From Lactococcus garvieae (GTDB lineage: Bacteria > Bacillota > Bacilli > Lactobacillales > Streptococcaceae), in the NCBI RefSeq assembly GCF_016758115.1, contig NZ_WIVG01000022.1, positions 1 to 35,808 of the forward strand: DNA of 35,808 bases, given 5' to 3'. The translations under genes were made by a program, and so were the position numbers. Under the pieces are notes generated by a model. That model saw only the letters and a program-made list of their open reading frames with translations, ran no database searches and had not been told where the DNA came from. Shown here one piece after another: positions 1 through 10,870 of the stretch. Position 1 is the first letter of the stretch, and each line of letters begins with the position of its first letter.

Positions 1-39
1 TAGGTTTTTCTACTTGTCTATTTTTATTGGGGCTTGACA

Positions 40-819
40 TTAGCCCAGTTTTTCTTTTAATTCTCTTGCAATTTCCTCTAAGCGATTGTTTTTATTGACC
101 TGCGGGATTTTGTAGCCAATATAATAAGGAGAAGTAATAAAGCGAGGGACGATTTTACAAATATAGCGTTGACTGTCTGGCATTTTGTAGAAGAAAAGAT
201 TATAAGAATCACAGCGCCCGTTCATATAGTCATTTAATAAGTATTGTGTAATAATCTGAACCTTGTCTGCCAAATGATCGATATGCTCAAGCTGAGAAAT
301 GATGACATTGAACTCCACAAAGCCCATAATCGGACGTGTAGAAAGCGTGATATCTACACTATTTTCCTTCAGTGTTACACCTTCAAAATTTTCAGGAGAG
401 ATGTGTTCATAACCATCGGCCTCTTCCAAACCAACAATCTGCATGTGCGGATGGCGTAAAGTCCCACCAGAGTGTGGACCGAAGTTTTTAAACATGAGTA
501 CGGATTTATATTGGGGATTATCCAATAGTTTCTGCCAGCATTCAAAGGCAAAGCGAAAGACCTCTCTGTTTTCTTGGACAGAGTAGGTAGAGACATCACC
601 GAGGTGTTTATCTGACTCGATAATCACAGTCATCAAAGAATTTTCGACAGTCGGAAATTTGTTTTTGAGCCAAATTTTGTGCTCTTGATGATCCAAAATA
701 TCTTTGAGATTAGGTGTATCACAAAAAGGACAAACTCGCTTTGTTTCAGCAAGGTTTGCGTATTTATTTTTATTGATTTCCATGTTGAAAATCAAAGGAT
801 TATCTGTATGTTCAATCAT
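40..819 (-). CDS. DUF4931 domain protein, GalT/HIT-superfamily-like
   Basis: The 259-residue protein has a Cys-Pro-Phe-Cys pair (C30, C33) that could bind zinc. It also has a His-Pro-His-Met-Gln motif (H123 to Q127) after a Gly-Gly-Thr stretch, matching the HPHxQ active-site signature of galactose-1-phosphate uridylyltransferases in the HIT superfamily. Full-length DUF4931 proteins in streptococci and lactococci look like this, starting with a similar NPL-F-N segment, which supports the first ATG. The substrate is unknown; nucleotidyl transfer or hydrolysis is an inference from the motif. The gene is divergent from mnmA. An extended -10 lies so close to the ATG that the transcript may be leaderless. 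No signal peptide or membrane segment is visible, so it is probably cytoplasmic. Confidence 0.85.
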   Translation of the reverse strand: MIEHTDNPLIFNMEINKNKYANLAETKRVCPFCDTPNLKDILDHQEHKIWLKNKFPTVENSLMTVIIESDKHLGDVSTYSVQENREVFRFAFECWQKLLDNPQYKSVLMFKNFGPHSGGTLRHPHMQIVGLEEADGYEHISPENFEGVTLKENSVDITLSTRPIMGFVEFNVIISQLEHIDHLADKVQIITQYLLNDYMNGRCDSYNLFFYKMPDSQRYICKIVPRFITSPYYIGYKIPQVNKNNRLEEIARELKEKLG

Positions 820-825
820 ATCTCT

Positions 826-831
826 ATTATA
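826..831 (-). promoter_or_regulatory. Extended -10 of the DUF4931 gene, possibly leaderless
   Basis: On the minus strand the hexamer TATAAT is preceded by TGC (an extended -10) and ends seven bases before the A of the start codon at 819. Transcription would start at or next to the start codon, leaving no room for a Shine-Dalgarno site. No good -35 is visible. Confidence 0.55.
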
Positions 832-867
832 GCATTTCGCAGTCTATTTATTTCTGGAAAAAATTGG

Positions 868-873
868 TATAAT
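868..873 (+). promoter_or_regulatory. mnmA promoter, extended -10
   Basis: TATAAT preceded by TGG forms a consensus extended -10 about 110 bases upstream of the mnmA ATG. The -35 region is weak. Together with the minus-strand -10 at 826-831 it makes a compact divergent promoter region. Confidence 0.6.
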
Positions 874-934
874 AAGTCGTTACCTATTATTTACTTCAGC
901 CTTCAACTGAATGTAAGCTTTTTTGTTTTTCTAA

Positions 935-2104
<1,170 letters not shown>

Positions 2105-2431
2105 ACAAGGTGTGAGTTGATTTGGCTTCTTACGCGAGGACAGAGGTGGGCTTGAGAGACATAATCGCTCAGGGACAAAAATTGACCATTCGGCATTTCA
2201 ACAATGTTAATAACAGAGCAAGTGAAAGGAAAAATTCCACACTTAAAAATTGCGTAGCTTTTAGGAAAAATACTGCTAGAGCAGGTCTAAAATGTATTTG
2301 AAAATATTTCAAGCTATTCTTTGTAAAAAAGAAGAAAAAATGCATAAAAAAGCTTTCATTTCTCTCATAGTTGTGATATACTAAGTCATAAGACTGTAGA
2401 CAGTCAAATTGTTGGAGGAATTTTTTTACAA
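2105..2431 (+). promoter_or_regulatory. mnmA-rpsA intergenic region with the rpsA promoter and leader
   Basis: This 327-base gap has no convincing gene. Near its end is an extended -10 (TGA then TATACT, 2374-2382), giving an rpsA leader of about 43 bases. That leader holds a small hairpin: GACTG 2392-2396, loop TAGA, CAGTC 2401-2405. The ribosome-binding site GGAGG follows at about 2414. An AT-rich perfect palindrome lies at 2298-2312. The first 180 bases show nothing I recognise. Confidence 0.5.
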
Positions 2432-3655
2432 ATGAATGAATTTGAAACATTGTTAAACAGCGTTGAGGACGTTAAAGTACGTGATGTCGTAAAGGGTGAA
2501 ATCCTTACTATCGAAAATGGGCAAGCAACAGTTGCTATCGTTGGTACAGGTGTTGAAGGTGTCCTTACCCTTCGCGAAATCACAAACGACCGTGATGCTG
2601 ATATCAATACATTCGTAAAACCTGGTGATATTCTTGATTTGCTCGTTATCAAACAAATTGTTGGTAAAGACGCTGAAGGTGCTAATGTATACCTTCTTTC
2701 ATTAAAACGTCTTGAAGCGCGTAAAGCTTGGACTGAACTTGAAGGCAAAGAGGGTGAAGTCGTTACTGTTAAGGTTACTAAAGATGTTAAAGGTGGACTT
2801 TCAGTAGATTATAACGGTGTGCGCGGATTTATTCCAGCGTCTATGATTGACACATATTTCGTTAAAGATACGAAGAAATTTGTTGGTCAAGAAATTGAAG
2901 CTAAAATTATCGAGATTAATGCTGCAGAAAACCGCTTCATCCTTAGCCGCCGTGCTGTAGTTGAAGCTGAAAATATCGAAATGCGCAAAGAAGCTTTTGC
3001 TCAATTGAACGAAGGCGATATCGTTGAAGGTACTGTTTCACGTGTTACTAACTTTGGTGCATTCGTTGATCTTGGCGGTATTGACGGACTTGTTCACGTT
3101 TCAGAACTTAGCCACAACCGTGTCAAACGTCCAGCAGACGTTGTAAAACCTGGTGACAAAGTTGAAGTTAAAATCTTGAAACTTGATGAAGAAGCTGGTC
3201 GTCTTTCACTTTCTCTTAAAGCTACACAAGCTGGCCCATGGGAACAAGTTGAAGAAAAAGCACCAGTTGGCTCAACTGTTGAAGGAACTGTTAAACGTCT
3301 CACTGATTTTGGTGCATTCGTTGAACTTTTCCCAGGCGTTGAAGGGCTTGTTCACGTTTCGCAAATTTCTTGGGACCGTGTTGAAAATCCAAAAGATGTG
3401 CTTAAAGTTGGTCAAGTTGTGAACGTAAAAGTTCTTGATGTGAAACCTGAAGAAGAACGTATTTCACTCTCAATTAAAGCTTTGGAAGAAGCTCCTGCTC
3501 GCCCAGCTCGCAACAACGAAGATGGTGAAAAACGTGAACGCAAACCACGCGCACCACGTAAGGCAGCAAAACCAAGCTACGATCTTCCAGAAACTCAAGA
3601 AGGTTTCTCACTCGCGGACTTCCTCGGCGAAGACTTCGATATCAACGATTTGTAA
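2432..3655 (+). CDS. rpsA: 30S ribosomal protein S1
   Basis: S1 binds mRNA at the ribosome and helps initiation on structured or weak leaders. This 407-residue protein has four S1 (OB-fold) repeats at about residues 18-92, 106-173, 194-262 and 279-348. The last two carry the typical GxVxxxxxFGAFV and GLVHVS signatures. This is the four-domain form of low-GC Gram-positives, shorter than the six-domain E. coli S1. A basic linker rich in Arg, Lys and Pro (about 352-385) leads to an acidic tail. Codon use is strongly biased, as expected for a highly expressed gene. A strong ribosome-binding site (TTGGAGGAA) precedes the ATG, and two terminators follow. Confidence 0.96.
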   Translation: MNEFETLLNSVEDVKVRDVVKGEILTIENGQATVAIVGTGVEGVLTLREITNDRDADINTFVKPGDILDLLVIKQIVGKDAEGANVYLLSLKRLEARKAWTELEGKEGEVVTVKVTKDVKGGLSVDYNGVRGFIPASMIDTYFVKDTKKFVGQEIEAKIIEINAAENRFILSRRAVVEAENIEMRKEAFAQLNEGDIVEGTVSRVTNFGAFVDLGGIDGLVHVSELSHNRVKRPADVVKPGDKVEVKILKLDEEAGRLSLSLKATQAGPWEQVEEKAPVGSTVEGTVKRLTDFGAFVELFPGVEGLVHVSQISWDRVENPKDVLKVGQVVNVKVLDVKPEEERISLSIKALEEAPARPARNNEDGEKRERKPRAPRKAAKPSYDLPETQEGFSLADFLGEDFDINDL

Positions 3656-3667
3656 GAAAATCTCCAG

Positions 3668-3692
3668 AAAAGTCACCTTGGTGGCTTTTTTT
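3668..3692 (+). terminator. rpsA terminator 1
   Basis: The stem AAAAGTCACC / GGTGGCTTTT has one G-U pair and a very tight loop, followed by a T run. It starts 13 bases after the rpsA stop codon. Confidence 0.85.
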
Positions 3693-3744
3693 GATTTCTT
3701 CTTTACTAAAGATAATTGCTTCCTTTAATCTATTTTTTCGAAAG

Positions 3745-3776
3745 ACTTCTGAACTTAATTATTCAGGAGTTTTTCT
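3745..3776 (+). terminator. Second terminator downstream of rpsA
   Basis: The stem ACTTCTGAA (3745-3753) / TTCAGGAGT (3762-3770) has one G-U pair and is followed by TTTT. It acts as a backup terminator isolating rpsA from the next operon. Confidence 0.7.
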
Positions 3777-3936
3777 GTTTTATTGAGATTCAGTTATGTT
3801 AATTGCAAAAAAACAAATCATTTCATGAATAATACATATTGTTTCGTTAATTTAATATTTTCTTACATAATTAGAGCATTGTGAATAGTAAAACTATGTT
3901 AAGCTAAAAGAACAACTATTAGAAAAGAGGAAACCT

Positions 3937-4698
3937 ATGATGAAGAAGAAAAGACAGTTGTCTATCGGGCTGATGAGCCTTGCTTTATTAATGTCCGGAG
4001 GAGCGGGTCAAGTCCAAGCTGAATCCTTGGAGGACTTGAAAGCAAGAATGGCAGAACATGTCAAAAAATTAGAGAGGAGTAGCCGCTCAGCAGATTCGCA
4101 AGAAACAAGAAAAATGGAAAAAGAACTGGAAGAAATGTATTTGAAGATGGTCGATCAAGAGATGAAGGAAAATAAGATCATGGAAAAGATTGATAACTTA
4201 CCCGTGGTTCCCGACAAGACAGATCGCACACGTGCACGTTATGGCAACTGGACATGGCGTGATGGTGTGATTGCCATTACAAATAGAGGTATTTCTGGAA
4301 GTTGGCATGCGGGAATAGTAGCACCACAAAGATTGAGGGTTACAGCGGAAGCTTCACCAAATACAAATGGGGTTAGATTTCAATCTAACTTTGAAGGGCG
4401 TGGAAAAGTAGGCAACCATAATGTCTGGCAAACAGGGGTAAAGTCAACAAGCATCTCACAAGATTGGTGGGCAGGTCATTGGGCGGGAAGACAGGTAGGC
4501 AAGCCCTATAACTATAACTTCTACCGCACCAATAACAGAAACAGCTTTTACTGCTCGCAGCTGGTTTGGGCAGCCTATATGGATGTTGCTAAGGTTAATC
4601 TCAATACCTCAGCTTACGATATCCCAGGGGCGCGAGCTATTCATCCGTCGGAGTTGCTGTATAACAATAAAGTCCAGTTGATTTATCGTGCCAAATAA
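3937..4698 (+). CDS. Secreted YiiX-like permuted NlpC/P60 cysteine hydrolase (module A)
   Basis: The 253-residue protein has a signal peptide (Lys-rich start, hydrophobic core, cleavage probably after QVQA at 28). A charged, probably helical segment (about 29-85) follows, then a catalytic domain. Histidine 124 (in SWHAGIV) precedes cysteine 206 (in FYCSQLVW), with E138 between. His before Cys is the order of circularly permuted NlpC/P60 enzymes (YiiX/YaeF, LRAT-like), unlike ordinary NlpC/P60 where Cys comes first. Such enzymes cut amide or ester bonds; the substrate here (peptidoglycan, lipid or protein) is unknown. It is followed 16 bases later by a propeller-like protein. A paralogous pair lies at 16260-18119. 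Upstream is AT-rich with no clear promoter or CcpA site. The ribosome-binding site is AGAGGAAA. Confidence 0.82.
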   Translation: MMKKKRQLSIGLMSLALLMSGGAGQVQAESLEDLKARMAEHVKKLERSSRSADSQETRKMEKELEEMYLKMVDQEMKENKIMEKIDNLPVVPDKTDRTRARYGNWTWRDGVIAITNRGISGSWHAGIVAPQRLRVTAEASPNTNGVRFQSNFEGRGKVGNHNVWQTGVKSTSISQDWWAGHWAGRQVGKPYNYNFYRTNNRNSFYCSQLVWAAYMDVAKVNLNTSAYDIPGARAIHPSELLYNNKVQLIYRAK

Positions 4699-4714
4699 GG
4701 ATGTCTATCGAACA

Positions 4715-5875
4715 ATGAAAAAAATAATATTACTAGTCCTAGCTGCTGTTTTTCTCTCACTTGGTGCCGTTTTTTTAGTCTATAGAGATACCCCTAAAGG
4801 TGATCAAAGCTTTAAAACAAGTAAAAAAATTGATTTTTATATCATGTCGTCCAAAAAGATTGTGGGTTTTGAGAAGACTGATGAGGGGGCAAAGAAACGT
4901 TCAGAAGACAAAATAAAGCTAGGAGAGGATACTGCAACCCATAGTCTCCAACCCGCTTCTAAAAATAATCATTTCTTTGTTTTTGAAGATTTCACACCAG
5001 GCCCTTTGCCCAGAGGACCACAAACAGTCGTTAGCTTAGATATTGAAAAAGGCAGCTTATCGAAAGCAGAATATCCCGAAGGGCCTATCACAGGTGCAGG
5101 ATTTGATGGCAAGTTTTACTATCCCATGACCAGTCAACCTGGAGGAGGTTCGGTTCACAAATATGATAAGTCCAAAACACTAAAAAAGCAATTTAAATTC
5201 CCAGATACAGCTGGTAATGTGATGCATGCTGCAGCAACGGATGAGAAATATCTTTATGTTTTGAATAATGTGATGAATGAAGGAGATAAATACACACACA
5301 ATAATCTTGTGACTTTTGATAAAAATAATTTAAAGAAGGTAGATGAAAGATTAATCGCCAATGCAAGTGCTGCTGTAGCAAACTCAGAAGGTTTTCTGGA
5401 TATGAAATTAATAGGGAATAAATTTTACCTGACAAATACAGGGAACCGCTTGAAAAGCAACCCCTATGAACCCACTTCACAAGATAAATTAGTCATTCTT
5501 GATAAAGATAGCTTGGCACGTAAGGAAGTTAGCTTGGGGCAAGCTGAACCTCATAAAATAGCAGTCTCCAATGACGAAAAAACTTTAGCTATAAGTCATA
5601 CGAATGACAGTTTTGATACATCAATGATAATAAGCTTCTACGACATAGACACCCAAAAAATCAGTCGCTTAGCACTTAATGAATCACTCATAGAGAACTA
5701 TTCTACAGATGACATGCTTATCAATGTCGATTTTGATAAAGACGGCAAAGTTTGGATATTGACTTGGAAAAATCTTCTTGTCTATGATTTGGAAAAGAAA
5801 GAAAAAGTTTTCGGGCTTGACTTAGCAAAATATGATTTGGAATATTCTCATTTACTGGCTTTGAAGAAAAAATGA
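4715..5875 (+). CDS. Membrane-anchored, probably beta-propeller, extracellular protein (module A partner)
   Basis: The 386-residue protein has an N-terminal hydrophobic segment (about 3-22) with no lipobox Cys, so it is probably an uncleaved membrane anchor. The rest looks like a lactonase/YncE-type beta-propeller: repeated short strands with Asp-Lys turns (VSLDIEKG, HKYDKSK, VTFDKNN, VILDKDS, FYDIDT, VYDLEKK). The ATG at 4715 is preferred over an in-frame GTG at 4688: it has AAGGA about 12 bases upstream, follows the previous stop, and puts the hydrophobic segment at the terminus. It shares anchor and layout with the product of 16260-17396, including the motif pair (V/I)xS(L/I)DxEKG then TGAG. 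A function in binding or sensing with its hydrolase partner is inference. Confidence 0.7.
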   Translation: MKKIILLVLAAVFLSLGAVFLVYRDTPKGDQSFKTSKKIDFYIMSSKKIVGFEKTDEGAKKRSEDKIKLGEDTATHSLQPASKNNHFFVFEDFTPGPLPRGPQTVVSLDIEKGSLSKAEYPEGPITGAGFDGKFYYPMTSQPGGGSVHKYDKSKTLKKQFKFPDTAGNVMHAAATDEKYLYVLNNVMNEGDKYTHNNLVTFDKNNLKKVDERLIANASAAVANSEGFLDMKLIGNKFYLTNTGNRLKSNPYEPTSQDKLVILDKDSLARKEVSLGQAEPHKIAVSNDEKTLAISHTNDSFDTSMIISFYDIDTQKISRLALNESLIENYSTDDMLINVDFDKDGKVWILTWKNLLVYDLEKKEKVFGLDLAKYDLEYSHLLALKKK

Positions 5876-5922
5876 GCAGTCATTTCAAAAAAATAATGTT
5901 CTCTTTTGTTGCTCATTTTTCT
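5867..5922 (+). terminator. Probable terminator after module A
   Basis: The stem AAAAATGAGCA (from 5867) pairs with TGCTCATTTTT (5910-5920). The stop codon lies in the left arm. The loop is long (about 32 bases), so efficiency is uncertain. Confidence 0.5.
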
Positions 5923-5944
5923 TAAAAATGCTATCATAATTTTA

Positions 5945-5958
5945 AGCAACCGCTTGCA
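5945..5958 (+). promoter_or_regulatory. Possible weak CcpA (cre) site upstream of dexB
   Basis: AGCAACCGCTTGCA matches about 11 of 14 positions of the cre consensus TGWNANCGNTNWCA and lies just before the dexB ribosome-binding site. Catabolite control would make sense for a glucosidase, but the match is imperfect. Confidence 0.35.
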
Positions 5959-5974
5959 CAAAAAGGAGAGGTGA

Positions 5975-7603
<1,629 letters not shown>

Positions 7604-7713
7604 GTGATATTTAGAATCAATACAGGTGCAGTTTTTATGGAACTATTGAACAATATAGCATAATTTTTCTCGAATACTATGACATGTAGAAGAGAGTGTG
7701 TCCTGTATTCTGC

Positions 7714-7746
7714 AAAAAAGCCGAAAAATGACTTTCTCGGCTTTTT
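7714..7746 (+). terminator. dexB terminator
   Basis: The stem AAAAAGCCGA / TCGGCTTTTT (7715-7724 / 7737-7746) has a 12-base loop and T-rich end. It lies about 110 bases after the dexB stop. Confidence 0.85.
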
Positions 7747-7828
7747 AATATATTGTTGATGGCGTAATTTAGAAAAATGATAATTTTCAATGCCTAGGTA
7801 GTTTTTCCAAACTTGAAATCATAAATTC

Positions 7829-7857
7829 TTGCAAAAAAATCAAGGATTTGCTATAAT
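7829..7857 (+). promoter_or_regulatory. Promoter of the pyr operon
   Basis: The -35 is TTGCAA (7829-7834), the spacer is 17 bases, and the -10 is TATAAT (7852-7857) with an extended TGC in front. Transcription should start near 7864, just before the PyrR-binding loop. Confidence 0.8.
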
Positions 7858-7864
7858 CTCTATA

Positions 7865-7979
7865 ACCTTTAAGTGTGTCCAGAGAGGCAGGCAAGGTCAG
7901 AATCTTGAATGAACTTAATTAAAGTATATTATAGAGTATTTTCTGATGCCTTCCCTAGCCCTTGGACTAGGGAATTTTT
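7865..7979 (+). promoter_or_regulatory. PyrR-dependent transcription attenuator
   Basis: The PyrR-binding hairpin has ACCTT (7865-7869) pairing with AAGGT (7893-7897) and carries the conserved TCCAGAGAGGC (7878-7888). The terminator is TTCCCTAG (7951-7958) / CTAGGGAA (7967-7974) followed by a T run. A competing antiterminator can form from AAGGTCAGAA (7893-7902) with TTCTGA (7941-7946) and CCTT (7949-7952), using one arm from each of the other two hairpins. In known PyrR systems, PyrR with UMP stabilises the binding hairpin, which frees the terminator and shuts the operon when pyrimidines are plentiful. Confidence 0.9.
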
Positions 7980-7996
7980 CTATATTGGAGTGTTTT

Positions 7997-8521
7997 ATGG
8001 CAAAAAAAGAAATCATCGATGAAATCACGATGAAACGTGCGATTACACGTATTACCTATGAAATTATTGAACGAAACAAGGAATTAGACAAATTAGTCCT
8101 TATCGGAATTAAAACGCGTGGTGTATACTTGGCACAACGTATCCAAGAGCGCTTAACACAATTGGAAAATATTGATATGCCTTTAGGTGAGTTGGATACA
8201 CGTCCGTTCCGTGATGATAAGAAAGCGACAGAAGATACAACAGAAATCAACGTTGATATTACTGGGAAAGATATTGTGCTGGTGGACGATGTGCTTTATA
8301 CAGGACGTACAATTCGTGCAGCAATCGATGGCTTAGTAGAACGTGGACGTCCTGCACGTGTGCAGCTTGCGGTGCTTGTCGATCGTGGGCATCGTGAATT
8401 GCCAATTCGTGCGGATTATGTTGGAAAAAATATTCCAACAGCTCAAGATGAGGAAATAATTGTGAATATGGCAGAAATAGATGGTGTAGATAGTATCTTG
8501 ATTAAGAAAGACGAGGCATAA
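7997..8521 (+). CDS. pyrR: Bifunctional pyr operon attenuator / uracil phosphoribosyltransferase PyrR
   Basis: PyrR is an RNA-binding regulator that senses UMP and binds the leader hairpin; many members also have weak uracil phosphoribosyltransferase activity. The 174-residue protein carries the PRPP-binding motif [13 protein letters not shown] at 95-107. The start is the ATG at 7997 behind TTGGAG. The in-frame ATG at 7946 lies inside the attenuator terminator and is not used. Length is usual for PyrR. It is the first gene of the operon, so it regulates its own synthesis. Confidence 0.95.
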   Translation: MAKKEIIDEITMKRAITRITYEIIERNKELDKLVLIGIKTRGVYLAQRIQERLTQLENIDMPLGELDTRPFRDDKKATEDTTEINVDITGKDIVLVDDVLYTGRTIRAAIDGLVERGRPARVQLAVLVDRGHRELPIRADYVGKNIPTAQDEEIIVNMAEIDGVDSILIKKDEA

Positions 8522-8523
8522 GT

Positions 8524-9810
8524 GTGGCAAGTAATACAGATATTCTTTTAAAAGTTGATGAAAAGCCAAAAGGCGGTCAATGGTTTGGCTTATCTTTCCA
8601 GCATTTATTTGCCATGTTTGGTTCAACGGTTTTGGTTCCAATCCTTGTAGGGATTGATCCAGCCATTGCTTTACTCAGTTCAGGTTTAGGAACCTTGGCT
8701 CATATGTCAGTAACACGGTTTAAGGTTCCGGCCTATATGGGTTCTAGCTTTGCCTATATCGGAGCAATGCAGCTTTTAATGAAACAAGGGGGGATGCCAG
8801 CCATTGCTCAGGGGGCTTTAACAGGTGGTCTAGTGTATTTACTCGTTGCCCTCATCGTCCGCTTTGCTGGACAGGGCTGGATTGATCGGGTGCTTCCACC
8901 AATCGTTGTAGGACCTATCGTTATGGTTATTGGACTTTCACTTGCACCTGTAGCCATCAATGACTCCATGTACACAAATCCTGGAGCGATGACAGGCTAT
9001 AGCTTACCTTTCTTGATTATCTCGATGATTACCGTCATGGCTATTGTTGTTTTCAGCATCTACGGGAAGGGGTTTCTATCAGTAGTTCCTATTTTGCTCG
9101 GGATTGTCACGGGCTATATTGCGGCTATCATTATTGGTAAAATAACAGGGCAAACTATTGTAGATTTTAATAATGTATCACATGCAAACTGGCTGGCACT
9201 TCCAGCGATGGAAATTCCCTTTTTAAACTATAAATGGGCTTTTTATCCGTCTGCTATCTTGACAATGGGGCCAATCGCCTTTGTCACAATGACAGAACAT
9301 TTTGGTCATATCATGGTTTTGAATTCTTTGACAGGCAAAGACTATTTCAAAGATCCAGGACTTGACCGTACTTTAGCTGGTGATGGTGTGGCACAAGTTA
9401 TTGCCTCAGCCCTTGGGGCGCCGCCAGTTACTTCGTATGGTGAAAACATTGGTGTTATGGCCATTACAAAAATTCACTCAATTTATGTGATTGCAGGTGC
9501 GGCAGTCTTGGCTATTGTGGTCAGCTTTGTAGGAAAAATTACAGCCTTGTTGACCTCTATTCCAAGCCCGGTTATTGGTGGTGCTTCAATCGCTCTTTTC
9601 GGGGTAATCGCTGCAAGTGGGTTGAAAATCATTGTAGAAAATAAGATTAACTTTGATATCAAACGTAATCTATTAATCTCAAGTGTCGTTTTGGTCATCG
9701 GTATTGGTGGTATGGTTCTTGAAATTACGCAAAACTTACAGATTTCATCTGTAGCTATTGCAACAATCATTGGTATTGTGCTGAACCTGGTTTTACCAGA
9801 GGAAGCTTAA
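8524..9810 (+). CDS. pyrP: Uracil permease
   Basis: This 428-residue multi-spanning membrane protein of the NCS2/UraA family imports uracil with protons. Many hydrophobic segments are visible, and the QHLFAMFGSTVLVP segment near residue 26 is typical of uracil permeases. Conserved residues in the substrate region include E259 (in MTEHFGH) and the TSYGENIG motif at about 303-310. It starts with GTG two bases after the pyrR stop, using the GACGAGG ribosome-binding site inside pyrR, so translation is probably coupled. Its place in the PyrR-controlled operon ties uracil uptake to pyrimidine need. Confidence 0.94.
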   Translation: MASNTDILLKVDEKPKGGQWFGLSFQHLFAMFGSTVLVPILVGIDPAIALLSSGLGTLAHMSVTRFKVPAYMGSSFAYIGAMQLLMKQGGMPAIAQGALTGGLVYLLVALIVRFAGQGWIDRVLPPIVVGPIVMVIGLSLAPVAINDSMYTNPGAMTGYSLPFLIISMITVMAIVVFSIYGKGFLSVVPILLGIVTGYIAAIIIGKITGQTIVDFNNVSHANWLALPAMEIPFLNYKWAFYPSAILTMGPIAFVTMTEHFGHIMVLNSLTGKDYFKDPGLDRTLAGDGVAQVIASALGAPPVTSYGENIGVMAITKIHSIYVIAGAAVLAIVVSFVGKITALLTSIPSPVIGGASIALFGVIAASGLKIIVENKINFDIKRNLLISSVVLVIGIGGMVLEITQNLQISSVAIATIIGIVLNLVLPEEA

Positions 9811-9880
9811 TATAAAGTTTTGCTCCGGGAAACAATAACACTCAGAGCAACTTATCGTCGTTCGTCAACATTTAAAAAAA

Positions 9881-9902
9881 TCGCACTACAGAGAGAGTGC
9901 GA
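9881..9902 (+). other. Hairpin between pyrP and pyrB
   Basis: TCGCACT (9881-9887) pairs perfectly with AGTGCGA (9896-9902) around an eight-base loop, just upstream of the pyrB ribosome-binding site AAAGGAGA. There is no T run, so it is not a standard terminator. It may act as an mRNA stability or processing element. Confidence 0.55.
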
Positions 9903-9923
9903 TGAGGGTAAAGGAGACCTGTA

Positions 9924-10847
9924 ATGTCAGTAACAAATGGTTTAGTGAGCTTGTCGCATTTGACAAGCATGGAAGTTTTATCAACAGAAGAAGTAATGGG
10001 CTTAATCAAACGTGCTTCTGAGTTTAAAAAAGGGACAGCGAAATTTGAAAACGAGCGTCAAATTTTCACTTCCAATCTTTTTTTTGAAAACAGCACGCGG
10101 ACGCACAACTCTTTCCATATCGCAGAGCGTAAACTTGGATTAGACGTGCTGGAGTTTGATGTAGGCACAAGTGCACTTAGTAAAGGGGAAACGTTGTATG
10201 ACACTATTTTAACACTAGATGCACTTGGCGTGGAAGTCTGTGTCATTCGCTCATCTGAAGAACAATACTATGAACAGTTGATTCAATCCGACAGTATTAG
10301 CTGTGCGATTGTGAACGGCGGAGACGGCAGTGGTCAGCATCCTAGCCAATGTTTGCTTGATTTGATGACGATTTATGAAGAATTTGGTAAATTTGAAGGA
10401 CTAAAGATTGCCATCTCTGGTGATTTGACGCACTCTCGCGTTGCTAAGTCAAATATGATGATGCTCAATAGGCTAGGGGCACAACTTTATTTCACGGGTC
10501 CTGAAAAGTGGTACAACGAAGAAGAATTTGGTGCCTACGGCACCTATGCCAATCTTGATGATATCTTGCCGGAGCTGGATGTGCACATGTTACTTCGTGT
10601 ACAGTACGAACGTCACACTGCTGGAGATATCATTTCAAAAGAAGATTACCATGAACGTTATGGCTTGACAGTAGAACGTGCGAAACAGCTTCGTGATACA
10701 GCAATTATCATGCACCCAGCACCGGTTAATCGTGATGTTGAGATAGCTGATAGTCTAGTTGAGTGCGCGAAGAGTCGCATTGTTCAACAAATGACAAATG
10801 GCGTTTATACACGTATGGCCATTTTGGAGGCTGTATTGCGTAACTGA
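9924..10847 (+). CDS. pyrB: Aspartate carbamoyltransferase catalytic subunit
   Basis: PyrB joins carbamoyl phosphate and aspartate to make N-carbamoyl-aspartate, the first committed step of pyrimidine synthesis. The 307-residue protein has the carbamoyl-phosphate motif STRT at 57-60, HPSQ at 139-142, and the [10 protein letters not shown] segment near the C-terminus that contacts substrate. No regulatory pyrI gene is present, as usual for Gram-positives, so the enzyme is likely a simple trimer. carA follows 23 bases later. Cytoplasmic. Confidence 0.97.
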   Translation: MSVTNGLVSLSHLTSMEVLSTEEVMGLIKRASEFKKGTAKFENERQIFTSNLFFENSTRTHNSFHIAERKLGLDVLEFDVGTSALSKGETLYDTILTLDALGVEVCVIRSSEEQYYEQLIQSDSISCAIVNGGDGSGQHPSQCLLDLMTIYEEFGKFEGLKIAISGDLTHSRVAKSNMMMLNRLGAQLYFTGPEKWYNEEEFGAYGTYANLDDILPELDVHMLLRVQYERHTAGDIISKEDYHERYGLTVERAKQLRDTAIIMHPAPVNRDVEIADSLVECAKSRIVQQMTNGVYTRMAILEAVLRN

Positions 10848-10870
10848 GCGAGGAATTATCGGAGGAATCT

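Noticed and set aside
7946-7996. N-terminal extension of PyrR
   Set aside because: It lies inside the attenuator terminator; the ATG at 7997 has a ribosome-binding site and gives the usual length.
9881-9902. Second PyrR attenuator before pyrB
   Set aside because: The hairpin loop lacks the TCCAGAGAGG consensus and no terminator with T run follows.
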